64,000 nucleotides of DNA from Plantago ovata (lineage: Eukaryota > Streptophyta > Magnoliopsida > Lamiales > Plantaginaceae). The stretch lies in the NCBI GenBank assembly GCA_028274465.1, contig CM051456.1, positions 78,230,753 to 78,294,752 of the forward strand, in the 5' to 3' direction. Both the position numbers and the translations under genes were made by a program. Within the stretch, counting starts at the first letter, position 1; each line of letters begins with the position of its first letter. Below the pieces are notes generated by a model. That model searched no databases and had not been told where the DNA came from. It saw nothing but the letters and a program-made list of their open reading frames with translations. Shown piece by piece: positions 10,504 through 21,400 of this stretch.

Positions 10504-11364
10504 TTCATGAATAAACTTGAAGTCAACAACATGTTCTGAAACAAACCTGCAACCTGATATGCCGGAAGAGCAACAACTGCCAGGATTCTGGATTATAAAT
10601 CCAGTGGAGTGAGAGAATTGAGGATAAAACTAGATTGTAATGAAACATATTCTGCAATGACATTGTTAGTTGTATTTTATGTAACTCTTCTCATTGTGAA
10701 TTTGAAATGTTGCTGCTAAACTAGATGTAATGATTGCATTTCTTAATGTAATGATCTGAAAGTTCTAGTATTCATCTCAAACTCACATTTTCTGGTCTAG
10801 ACCTTTGTTATCTATGAGACAAAGACTTGCTGTTCAATTTTATTCAGCTTTCCTGTTTTGGTGTTTAACTAACATGATGCGTGAATCATTTAGAAATTTG
10901 TTATCTGCTTGTTTAGTAAAGTTATTCAACCTTAATGAGTTTGCATATACATATAATAATCTCATTCTTTTGCTAATACACAATGTTTAGTTTTATAATA
11001 TCCAACTCAAAAAGTATAAAACCCCATTAAAGTAGCCAGAAATAAAAATCAACATAGCAATCAATCATGAATAAACTTCACGTCACTTTCAGTTGAAAAT
11101 ATCAGTGGCAACATAAAGTCACTCATAAAATACTCATCCCATTCTTTGACTCCCAACGGCAACAAAAAATGCAACACCTGCTCCTAAAAATAACTCAGCT
11201 GATAACAATATGCAGCCTTACATAAACCAGTACACATCAAAAGTCGACACATCAAAAGTGGACTAAAAACTAAGCCTAGTGCCTTGAGAGCTGCAATAAA
11301 AAGATCTTCTCACTATCACCCAGTAAGCAACACAAGCAGTAACTCCAAGACCTTCCAATGCTCA
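10504..11364. other. No gene; possible 3' UTR side of the gene interrupted by copia A
   Basis: If the exon blocks at 36,929-37,576 are real, the bases just left of copia A (11,364 downwards, minus strand) were the original continuation beyond their stop codon. No coding frame of note is present. Five bases at 11,360-11,364 (GCTCA) correspond to GGTCA at 36,927-36,931, the likely target-site duplication of A with one change. Confidence 0.4.
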
Positions 11365-13454
11365 TGTAAGAAAATATGGTCAGAGTTACCCCTAGGGTAC
11401 GCAGCGGAATTTCAAAATTTTCTTAACATGCAGGTTAATTGATCATGTATATAGCGTACATATTAAACATGTTAATCAGAAGACTTACAATACTCCAAAA
11501 GCAAGCACATGTACCAAGTCTTCGTAATAGTCCGGTGAATCTTCTCCTTCGTCGAAGTCGAAGATATCTGCAATACTTTGATTATCTGCAAGACAATAAA
11601 AGTTAGTTTCCGGCACTTTGAACATCAACCTTGGTATCCACGGATGAACAGCTTATCGGAAAGAATGCTAGGATATTCTTTGTGTGGCCAAGAAGATGGG
11701 GCGGCGGTTTTCCTCCTGTGAGGGTGGCGCGCGCGTGGCTTGTAAGCGGTAAGGGAGAGCTTTTTATTTTCTCTAAGAAAACTGGTAGAAAGAATGATCT
11801 AAAAGTTATTCATCAAAGCTCTCTAATAGTCTACTATATATAGTCGTCAATAGAAGCCTAAAGAATAATCAATTAGACTTCATAAAGGAATAAGAATCTA
11901 ATTCTTATCGCACTAGGAAACCAATTCAAGTCTAGATTCAGTCCCAATCAAATTAAAACTCAATCAGGAAAATCTAACTTATCCCTTGACTTCTAATAGA
12001 GGAAGGAGTCGAACTCCTTCCCCCTACTGCTGCTGCGCGCGCGCGCGCGCGTCTAAGGGTGGCTAGGTGGGTCCCGATTTTGGGACCCACTTATAATTCT
12101 AAGGCAATTCAAACTCCAAGTAGATTTTACCCATGTGCATATATTAATTCTAAATTAACATATCCTTTCAAATCAAACCTCTATTATATTTCTAAAATAT
12201 AATCTTTAATTGTATTTACATAAAATACAATTAATCAACCAATTCAATTAATAATTCCAAATCATTAATTGAGCCACAAATTATTATAATTAATTCCAAA
12301 TCAATTATAATCCGTCAATCACAATTAATTCTAAATTAATTACAATTCCATCTTCAAGGATATTCGGATAAGCTGAATCACCACATAGTGTGACCCATAG
12401 GGCCTCATTGTATTAAGCAAGTCCTAGACTAGGCAAAATGGAATTCCTAGACGGTTCCATTTGCAATATTAATACATGAGGACGTTTGAGAGGTTTCTCA
12501 AAGCAAACCCTTTCGTTGTGAAGTTTGTCGCGCTCAACGCGGCGATGGTAACGTCCCTTCATCTGACTGACTCGAATGCATCTAGGATCGATGAAGTGTC
12601 TATCCCAATAATACATCCACGGGCGTCTTCAGTGAGTTGCATGGTGAATCCAATATCTATTATGACTATCATAATAATATTGATACGCTGGCCAACGGTT
12701 TTACCAATCACAACTATGAACGACTATGAGCAGTGCTCTGCTGTGCTACACATGAGAGATGAATCCTTCACAGAATCACTTATCATCCCCATTTGTGTAT
12801 AGCCATAATCCTGGATCGTGTCTTGGGTCAACTGCTTATTCAGAGCTGACATCGACGGGTCCACCAAGGATATAGGGCAACAAATGTGATGATAAAGTCC
12901 TGTAAGTCCAAAGGACGACTGGCATCACTTCGATAACTTTCCGGTTCCCATAGACACTTCGGTGTAGAGTATACATCGATGGGAGTTTCCGGTGGGTACT
13001 TCCATTATTCGGTAATCACCCTTCGAACAACTATGCGGAGTTATGGGAACGTTTCTTGATTGTCCAACAATCCGTTCCGTGGCCGTGGGATCGGCTCACA
13101 CTTGCTCTAACAAGTATAACCTCTACGCATACTAGTCTCAGCTGGTTCATTCAGACCCCTACATCCGAGATGAACCTCGACTAGGGAGAGTTTAGGATAG
13201 ATGATAACTCACATAGCTCCCACTATCTGTGTGATCGGTCATCTATCCAAAGGGACATGTTTAATATCAATACAGACAGGAATAGAGATATGACATGTTG
13301 TATGCCTGGTGTAATATAAATACAAAAGCGATACTCAATAGTCAAACAACAAACATATATTATATTACGTTGACCTGTGTAATAGTACATATATGCCCTT
13401 AATAAGGGTTGCATGCCCTTAATAAAGATTGTCTCTAGGACATATACACTATCA
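11365..13454 (-). repeat. 3' LTR of copia A
   Basis: Ends TG..CA. On the minus strand it starts TGATAGTGTATATGTCC (13,454) and ends TTTTCTTACA (11,365). It contains the family's TATA-like CTATATATAG (11,834-11,843), two perfect hairpins flanking a CG dinucleotide run (about 12,020-12,092) and the acidic micro-frame found in all LTR copies. Confidence 0.95.
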
Positions 13455-13468
13455 ATCTCCCACTTGGA
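13455..13468 (-). promoter_or_regulatory. Polypurine tract of copia A
   Basis: On the minus strand TCCAAGTGGGAGAT directly abuts the TG of the 3' LTR. This is the usual primer for plus-strand DNA synthesis, and the same sequence precedes the LTRs of B. Confidence 0.85.
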
Positions 13469-14706
13469 CTAGAGCCAGTCACCTTTATGCTTAATACCTA
13501 GATTAGCATAATGTCTTAAGTGGACATCCACTGATAAGACCTTGGTGAAAGGATCTGCCACGTTGTCCGTGGTTGAGACACGTTCTATACTAACTTCTTC
13601 TTTATCAATTATCTCACGTATAACGTGATACTTTCTAAGTACATGTTTGTTCTTGTTTGTAGATCTAGGCTCCTTGGCTTGAGCGACGGCGCCCGTATTG
13701 TCACAATAAATCGTTATTGGACTAGGAGCAGGAACAACCCTCAATTCCTTCAAGAACTCTGAAATCCAGACAGCTTCTTACGATGCTTCTGATGCAGCAA
13801 TGTACTCGACTTCTGTGGATGAGTCAGCAATCGTGGCTTGCTTAGAACTCTTCCAACAGATAGCTCCTCCGTTCAATTTGAATACGTATCCTGTCTTTGA
13901 CTTAAAGTCATCAGGATCTGATTCAAATCCAGCGTCGACATAACCAGACATCTTTAATTCTGGTTCTCCACCAAACACCAAGAACATTTCTTTAGTCCGT
14001 CGAAGGTACTTAAGAATGTTCTTTACAACAGTCCAGTGAGGTACTCCTGGATTCTGTTGGTGTCGACAAGTGACACAAGCGCATATGCCACATCTGGCCT
14101 TGTGCAAATCATTGCATACACAATAGACCCTACTGCCGAAGCATAGGGCACACGGCTCATTGCCATTCTTTCTTCATCAGTTTTAGGACTATCCTTAACT
14201 GATAACACGATCCCATGCCTAGCTGGGAGAAAGCCTCTCTTTGAGTCGTTCATCTTATAACGCTTTAGTATTTTTTCGATGTAGGTGGACTGTGTCAATC
14301 CTAACATCCTCTTGGATCTATCTCTATAGATCTTTATCCCTATGATGTAGTTTGCTTCACCCAAGTCCTTCATTGAGAAGGTACTTGATAACCAAACTTT
14401 AGTCTCTTCTAGCAAAGAGAAATTGTTTCCCATGATCAAAATGTCATCAACATAAATGATCATGAAAACGACTCCCTTGTCGCTGTGCCTAGTATAGACA
14501 CAAGGATCTTCTACGCTTATGACGAAGTCAAACGATTTGACAGCTTCATCAAAGCAGATATTCCAGCTCCTAGACGCTTGCTTTAGCCCATAGATGGATC
14601 TCTGTAATTTGCATACACCAGTTGGCCTAGTTTTACTAATAAAACCTTCCGGCTGTACCATATAGACCTCTTTCTCAAGGTTGCCATTGAGGAAGGCAGT
14701 CTTTAC
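13469..14706 (-). pseudogene. Copia A pol, C-terminal part (RT and RNase H)
   Basis: Continues the RT broken by B. From the junction at 14,706 it reads VKTAFLNGNLEKEVYMVQPE, then YGLKQASRSW, the catalytic YVDDILIMGNN and GEANYIIGIKI. It then shifts frame by one base near 14,075 (GCGCTTGTGTC where B has GCGCTTAGTGTC) and continues through CRHQQNPGVPHW, GYVDAGFESDPDD and DSSTEVEYIAA. A stop (TAA for an AAA codon in B, about 13,778) follows, then CDNTGAVAQA and a natural stop at 13,469. It retains the 46-codon RT segment that B has lost. Because B inserted in frame, a hybrid frame starting in B's LTR (14,748) reads into it. Confidence 0.93.
14702..14706. repeat. Target-site duplication of B, left copy (TTTAC)
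   Basis: TTTAC at 14,702-14,706 is repeated at 30,712-30,716. The bases on either side join into the uninterrupted RT sequence of A (GATGTAAAGAC on the element strand). Confidence 0.95.
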
Positions 14707-16059
14707 TGATAGTGTATATGTCCTAGAGACAGTCCTTACTAAGGTCATGGTGCCCTTGTAGAGGATATATATGTACTATTACACAGGTCAACGTAATATA
14801 ATATATGTTTGTTTCATTTTACTGTTGAGTATTGCTTTCATATTTATATTACACCAGGCTGCAGCATGTCATATCTATATTGCTGTCTGTATTGATACTG
14901 AACATGTCCCCTCGGATAGATGACCGATCACACAGTTAGTGGGAGCTATGTGAGTTATCATCTATCCCAAACTCTCCCTAGTCGTGGTACATCTCGGATG
15001 TGGGGGTCTGAATGAACCTGACAAGACTAGTATGCGTGGAGGTTATACTTGTTGGAGCAAGTGTGAGCCGATCCCACGGCCACGGAACGGATTGTTGGAC
15101 AATCATGGAACGTTCCCATAACTGCGCATAGTTGTTCGAAGAAGCTTTATCGAAGAATGGAAGTACCCACCGGACACTCCCATCGATGTATACTCTACAC
15201 CGACGTGTCTATGGGAACCGGTGAGTTGTCGAAGTGATGCCATTCGTCCTTTGCACTTACAGGACTTTATCATCACATTTGTTGCTCCATATCCTTGGTG
15301 GACCCGTCGATGTCAGCTCTGAATAAGCAGTTGACCTAAGACACGATCCAGGATTATGGCTAAATACAAATGGGGGTGATAAGTGATTCTGTGAAGGATT
15401 CATCTCTCAAGTGTAGCACAGGAGAGCACTGCTCGTAGTCTGCATAGTTGTGTTGGTAAAGTCACTGGCCAGTGCAAATGATATATTATGATGGTCATAA
15501 GTATATCTTAACCAAACAACTCCCTGAGACGCCCGTGGATGTATTATTGGGATAGACACTTCATCGATCCTAGATACATCCGAGCAAGTCAGATGAAGGG
15601 ACGTTACCATCGCCGCGTTGAGCGCAACAGGCTTCGCAACGAAAGGGTTAGCTTTGAGAAACCTCTCAAACGTCCTCACGTATTAATATTGCAAATGGAA
15701 CCGTCTAGGAATTCCATGTTGCCTAGTCTAGGACTTGCTTAATACGGTGAGGCCCTATGGGTCACACTATGTGGTGATTCAGCCTATCAGAATATCCTTG
15801 AAGATGGAATCGCAATTAATTTGGAATTAATTGTGATTGATGGATTATAATTGGAATTAATTATAATAATTGGTGGCTCAATTAATTATTTGGAATTATT
15901 AATTGAATTGGCTAATTAATTATATTTTATGTAAATACAATTAAAGATTATATTTTGGAAATATAATGGAGGTTTGATTGTAAAGGATATGTTAATTTAG
16001 AATTAACATATGCACTTGGGCAAAATCTACTTGGAGTTTGGATTGCCTTAGAAATATGT

Positions 16060-16145
16060 GTGGGTCCCAAAAGTGGGACCCACGTCCCGTAGGAAAGGCG
16101 CGCGCGCGCGCGTGGCCTGGTAGGGGAAGGAGTTCGACTCCTTCC
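16060..16145 (+). promoter_or_regulatory. Hairpin-(CG)n-hairpin cassette in copia LTR
   Basis: GTGGGTCCC faces GGGACCCAC (16,060-16,083, 9-bp stem). A CG dinucleotide run follows (about 16,098-16,112). Then GGAAGGAGT faces ACTCCTTCC (16,125-16,145, 9-bp stem, 3-nt loop). The same order occurs in all complete LTRs of A and B, with differing CG length and loop sequence. It lies about 160 bp upstream of the TATA-like box. Confidence 0.8.
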
Positions 16146-16303
16146 TCTATTAGAAGTCCAAGGGATAAGTTAGATTTTCCTGATTGAGTTTTGATTTGAT
16201 TGGGATTGAATCTAGACTTGATATTGGTTTCCTTGTGCGATAAGAATTAGATTCTTATTCCTTTACGGAGTCTAATTGCTTATACTTTAGGCTTCTATAG
16301 ACT

Positions 16304-16313
16304 ACTATATATA
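16304..16313 (+). promoter_or_regulatory. TATA-like box of copia B 5' LTR
   Basis: CTATATATAG, conserved at the matching place in all complete LTRs (11,834-11,843, 30,214-30,223 and 35,308-35,317). Likely the LTR promoter core; the start site is not determinable. Confidence 0.6.
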
Positions 16314-16584
16314 GTGGACTATTAGAGAGAGTTTTACACACGATTTGAGACACAGTTTCAGACATAGACTTTCACAGTCTTCCTACCCAGTTTTCTTAGA
16401 GAAAATAAAAACTCTCCCCTCCTCCCCTTAGCCACACGCGCGTGCACACCGCCACCGGAGGGAATTGCCGCCCAGTCTTCTTGGTCACATAAAGAATATC
16501 CTAGCATTCTTTCGTTAGGCTGTTCATCCGTGGATACCAAGGTTTAGGTTCTAGGAGCTGGAAACTAACTCTTATTGTCTTGCA

Positions 16585-16689
16585 GATATACATAGTATTG
16601 TAGATATCTTCCACTTCGACGAAGGAGAAGATACACCGGATTATTACAAAGACTTGGAAGCTGCTTTGGAAGTAAGGTTAGTCTTCTAA
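16585..16689 (+). other. Acidic micro-frame behind a splice-acceptor-like site in the LTR
   Basis: After TTATTGTCTTGCAG the LTR is open for about 34 codons with a strongly acidic reading (DIF.FDEGEDTPDYY.DLEAA). The older element A keeps the reading DIFDFDEGEDSPDYYEDL behind the same acceptor-like sequence. It may be an exon of a spliced leader or a coincidence of slow decay. Confidence 0.35.
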
Positions 16690-16803
16690 TTGACGTGTTT
16701 ATATATATACGACATATGCATAATCAATTAACCAGTATGTTAAGAAAATTTTTAAAATTCCGCTGCGTACCCTATGGGTAACTCTGACCATATTTTCTTA
16801 CAG

Positions 16804-16817
16804 TGGTATCAGAGCCA
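16804..16817 (+). promoter_or_regulatory. Primer-binding site of copia B (initiator tRNA-Met)
   Basis: TGGTATCAGAGCCA begins one base after the LTR end. It is complementary to the 3' end of plant initiator tRNA-Met, the usual Ty1/copia primer. Confidence 0.95.
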
Positions 16818-16988
16818 GGTTAATTGATTACGTATATACGTATATATATTGTATGATTTTGTAGATATGTGGATGCAATTGATTCTATGATGAATTCGAT
16901 TTTCAAAAGTTTTGTTTTTTATATAAATTTATAATTTATATTTTTCTAAAAAAAAAAAAATTTCTTTTTAAATATATATATTTTTTGA

Positions 16989-17190
16989 CCGGGGCCGCTT
17001 GCGCGACGCAAGCGGCGGCCGGCCGCCTGCGGCCCTGGGGCCGCAGGCGTCCGGGGCCTTCGGGCGCAGGTGCCCGGGGCCTGGGGCGCCGGGCGCCTGC
17101 ACCCGCGGCGTCCGGTACCCGCGTGCCGCGGACGCCGGGCGCCCGGGGCCGCGGGCACCGGGGGGACGGGACGGTCCCGTCCCACGTTTT
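16989..17190 (+). repeat. GC-rich structured island in copia B leader
   Basis: About 200 bp of over 80 percent G+C between AT-only flanks (AT runs at 16,920-16,985 and 17,188-17,215). It contains a 7-bp hairpin GCTTGCG-cga-CGCAAGC (16,997-17,013), iterated GGGCGCC/CGCAGGC motifs, and at 17,163-17,183 a palindrome with arms GGGACGGGAC/GTCCCGTCCC. Element A has a shorter counterpart (about 34,585-34,660) ending in a related palindrome. The GC block is followed by poly(A)-like sequence and the gag leader. Confidence 0.8.
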
Positions 17191-17683
17191 ATTAAAAAAA
17201 AAAAAAATTATATATATTTTCGGGTTGGACCCAAAATCGAATTTTGAAAGTTTTGAAGATTGAATTTTATATTTGGAATATAAATATGATTTAATTGTAA
17301 TTGTTTTAAACTAGAGGCGTTAAATTTAATTAGTATAAAGTTAAAGGGCTTATTTGTAATTTATCAATTTATTGTTTATTGCAAATTAGTCCTTCTACTT
17401 TTGAATTTTAGATTTAACACCTCTAAGGTTTTTAAAATTACAATTAAGTCCTTCGGGTTTTCGAAAATTGCTACTTGGTCAATAGAATTTTCGAATGTTC
17501 AATCTAGTCCAAATTTTCAATTATTTCATAGAGATTATAAGTATGGGATTATAATTTTCATAATGAAATTATGAAGTCATTTGTCATCCACATAGGCTAC
17601 TACTTGTTTCATATGTTCAATATGCTATTGTTTGACAATGCATGTTTAAATACCATGTTTTACATTCCGTTCGACCGCTATGC

Positions 17684-17842
17684 ATGCGAGGGTAGGCGGC
17701 GCCCTCTTATATGTCGGACCGCATATTTATGTATGGGTAGGCGGCACCCATTATATGCTTGACCGCGTTTAGAACTAGAATGGATAGGCGGCATCCATTA
17801 CGTGTAGTCCGTTCATGCATGATGGGTAGGCGGCGCCCTTAT
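17684..17842 (+). repeat. Four tandem hairpins with constant loop AGGCGGC
   Basis: Four units at a spacing of about 42-47 bp. Stems: GAGGGT/GCCCTC, ATGGGT/ACCCAT, AATGGAT/ATCCATT and GGGT/GCCC, each closing the same 7-nt loop AGGCGGC (loops at about 17,694, 17,739, 17,786 and 17,828). Stem sequences differ between units but stay paired. Element A has two such units (about 34,254-34,315), one with loop AGGCGAC. Confidence 0.8.
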
Positions 17843-17903
17843 TTGTTTGTAGATGACTGATAACAACCCTCAAGCTACAAGCCCAACCAATATAAGTACG
17901 GAA

Positions 17904-18013
<110 letters not shown>

Positions 18014-18188
18014 TTCCGAGATGCTTTCCATAGGGTGCTTTAATTTTGAACTTTCATTGCATTTTCTTGTATTGGCGACCTCGTCTTACAAGACTCACAG
18101 TAATCGTCACATTAGAGTAAGCCTATGGTTATGACTTACTACATATTGTATCTAGCGACCTCGATAGGTGCAATATGTAGGGCATCGG

Positions 18189-18301
18189 GTTAAATTAGAT
18201 TTAACAACCAAGAGTTGCGTGACGCAATTGGATAGTCTTACTAGTCCTACCGGTCATATTATGCTATGCGACCAGCCCCCGTTGGAGTATGGCATAATAT
18301 G
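18189..18301 (+). promoter_or_regulatory. Conserved leader hairpins upstream of copia gag
   Basis: Three stems in a row: GTTAAAT-tag-ATTTAAC (18,190-18,206), TTGCGT-g-ACGCAA (18,214-18,226) and a 13-bp stem CATATTATGCTAT/ATGGCATAATATG (18,255-18,267 with 18,289-18,301) with a 21-nt loop. All recur in copy 2 (large stem 24,287-24,333) and in A (33,891-33,937, minus). In A the sequence differs but every pair is kept, using G-T wobbles. The position between PBS and gag suggests a packaging or dimerisation element; that role is inference. Confidence 0.65.
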
Positions 18302-18499
18302 GATTTGGATCTTGGCCACTACGGTAACTTGTTGGACATTACCCGTATGTTTGTTGTGGGGGCAAGCATATGTGAAAATAGTGGGAGCTAAACAGCTAAA
18401 GGACCTTGTTGTTTAGTTATGTTGACTGTGTATTTAGAAATAATATTTCAATAGTTGATTTATTATTTTCGTTCTATATTATTTCTCTTGGAAACCGAA

Positions 18500-21400
18500 A
18501 TGGCGAGAATCTCGCTCCGTGCTGTCTTAGAGAAGCAAATTTTAACCGGACCAAACTTTCTAGATTGGATCAGGAATATACGTTTGGTGCTGAGGTACGA
18601 AAAGATTGAGTACGTCTTGGACGAGGTCATTCCCGTGTGCCCGAAAATCAGACTGCCGATCAGGTTGCTGCTTGGAATCAAGCCAACAAGGTAAGGTCTG
18701 ATAAGCATCTTGAGGATGCTAAGTCCGCGCAGTGTATTATGCTGGCGGCAATGAGCAATGAGCTGCAGAGGCAACATGAAAGCATGTTGCCGTATGAGAT
18801 GTTGAAACATCTTGAGTCGCTCTTTAAGACGACAGCTTGAAGTGTTGAATTTGATTTGATCAAAGACATACACAGGTGCAAGCTCAGTGAAGGAGGGAAC
18901 ATGTCTGAGCATGTTCTCAAAATGATTGGTCTCTTTGAAAAGCTTGCCAATGCCGGCGTTAAGCTAGAGAACATGATCATGGTGATCTTTGTCCTTCAAT
19001 CATTGCCGAGTTCGTATTCGCAGTTCATCATTAATTACACGATGAATGCGAAAGACGTCACACTGCCTGAACTTCATAATCTGCTGAAGACATATGATCA
19101 AACTCTTCCTAAGAAGGAAAAGTCGATCATGCTTGTTGGGCAACCGTTTAACTCGAACCCGAAAAGTAAAGGTGCTAAGGGTAAGGGAAAGTCGGGAGCC
19201 AAGGCTAACACTTGGAGTGATAAGCCTAAGCGTCCGAACCAGAAAAGGAAGTTCAAGAGAAGCGGAACGGTGCGCACAGATGAATGTCTTTTCTGTAAGC
19301 AGAAAGGACATTGGAAGAAAGATTGCCCTAAGGTTAGGGCAGATCAGGCCAAGAAGTCATCAGCTTCTGGCTCAGGTATGTTTGTTATTGAAATGAACAT
19401 GACTACTTTTGACTCCAATGGTTGGGTATTAGATACAGCCTGTGGCTCACACATTTGTAATAATGTGCAGGGGCTAATTGATCACAGGCTAGTCAAGCGA
19501 GGTGAAATCGACTTGCATGTTGGGAACGGCAATCCAGTTGAAGCCAAACGCGTTGGACGCAGCAAGATAGATTTACCTTCGGGACAATGTTTAGAACTTG
19601 ATAATGTTTATTTTGTTCCATCCATTGTCAGAAATATTATTTCCATTCCATTGTTAGACAATATGGGTTTTTCCTTTCGATTTGCGAATAATACTTGTTA
19701 TTTTTCATTAAATGATCAGTATTATGGAAAGGCTCGCTTGGTGAATGGTTTATATATTTTCAAAGTAGTCAACCTTTATTTCAAATACATAACAAACAAC
19801 CGTCTTCAAGTAAGAAGAATAATCCATCTTATCTACGGCATTGTAGGCTAGGCCATATCAATGAAACACGGATTCAAAGACTAAGGAAGTTGGACTACTT
19901 AGAACCATTTGATTTCGAATCATATGGTACATGTGAATCTTGTGTTAAGGGTAAGATGACGAACAAACCTTTTGTTGGACAAGGTGTTCATGTCACTCGC
20001 TGCTTAGAGCTCATACATACCGATGTATGTGGACCGTTTAAAGTCCATGCGCGTGGGGTTATCCTTACTTCGTTACCTTTACTGACGATTTCTCAAGGTA
20101 TGGATATATCTTTCTTATGAAGAATAAATCCGAGACCTTTGGGAAATTCAAGGAGTTTAGGAATGAGGTCGAGAATGAATTGAACCTAAGGATAGTCACT
20201 CTTCGATCGGATCGAGGAGGTGAATACCTTAGTGAAGAATTTATCGATTACTGAAGGAAAATGGGATTCAATCGCAATGGACTCCTCCTGGAACACCATA
20301 GTTAAACGGTGTGTCTGAGAGGAGGAATCGAACCCTGTTAGACATGGTAAGATCAATGATTGGATTCTCGACTCTTCCAAAGTATCTGTGGGGATATGCA
20401 CTGCAAACTGCAATCTACATTCTGAACCGTGTACCATGTAAATCAGTGGAGAAAACTCCTTATGAGTTATGGAAGGGAAAGAAGCCTTCATTAGGCTATC
20501 TTAGACCTTGGGGCTGTCCTGCGATAGTCAAGCTGATGCTCACTGATAAGTTAGATGCCAAGGGTGTCAAAGTATATTTCATAGGCTATCCTCGTCAGAC
20601 GAGAGGCTATGAATTCTATCATGCTGAAGATCACAAGGTGATCGTGTCTAGAACGTGAAGTTTTAGAAGCTGAATACCTCGAAGAAGAGAGGTTAGATGA
20701 TATGATAGAACTTGAAGAAATTCAAGACTTTGACACGCGCGAACATGAGGTCTTTAGATCTTCTGATTTGGACTCAAGTTCAGTGGGAGCTTTCGAAGCA
20801 GACAAGGGTGATGATATGACACTTGCTAGGCATGTCATAGTCAGTGGGAGTCCTGTGATTAGATCAACAGTTGAAACCAAACCTGTAGAACCCGTTGTCA
20901 ACCAACCTGTGCAACAAGTTGCACAAGAGCAGCCTCCCGCAAGGGAACAGGGCCGCGCCCAACGACCAGCTGCATCAGTACCCACTGATAATGTTCGTGT
21001 TACACGAAGCCAGAAAGAAAAGCACCAGAACAAGTCGAGCTCCGTAGGTCGAAGAGGATCCTTAGAGGACCTCAGAAGCAAAGCCTTATGATAGAAGACA
21101 TCAGTGAACTTGATGTCGGTTTATCAGATCGGGAAGATCCCGAGACCTACAAAGAGGCAATAATTGATATTGACTCAGACAAATAGCAAGAGGCCATGGA
21201 ATTAGAAATGGATTCAATGTACCAGAATCAAGTTTGGAACTTGGTAGACTTGCCCCAAGGGGTTAGACCAATTGGGTGCAAATGGGTCTTTAAACGAAAG
21301 ACAGATGCCGATGGCAAGGTACAGACGCACAAAGCTAGGCTTGTGGCAAAAGGCTACACGCAAAGGTATGGCATCGATTACGATGAAACCTTTTCACCAG

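Larger units (their letters stand above)
14707..16802 (+). repeat. 5' LTR of copia B
   Basis: 2,096 bp, TGATAG..TTACA. Nearly identical to the 3' LTR at 28,625-30,711, apart from a few substitutions, a short deletion in the 3' copy (around 29,526) and a shorter CG run there. Short frames of about 60-90 codons that recur in every LTR copy (for example 15,539-15,742) are consequences of LTR repetition, not genes. Confidence 0.95.

Noticed and set aside
12413..12802. Recurrent 60-108-codon frames (MYYWDRHFIDPR.. and antisense MRTFERFLKANPF..), also at 15,407-15,742, 29,325-29,648 and 35,883-36,272
   Set aside because: They recur only because the copia LTR is repeated. No ATG context, domain or conservation of length among copies supports a gene.
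16804..16817. tRNA-like TGGTATCAGAGCC
   Set aside because: It is a primer-binding site complementary to initiator tRNA-Met, not a tRNA gene. No tRNA or rRNA gene was found in the window.
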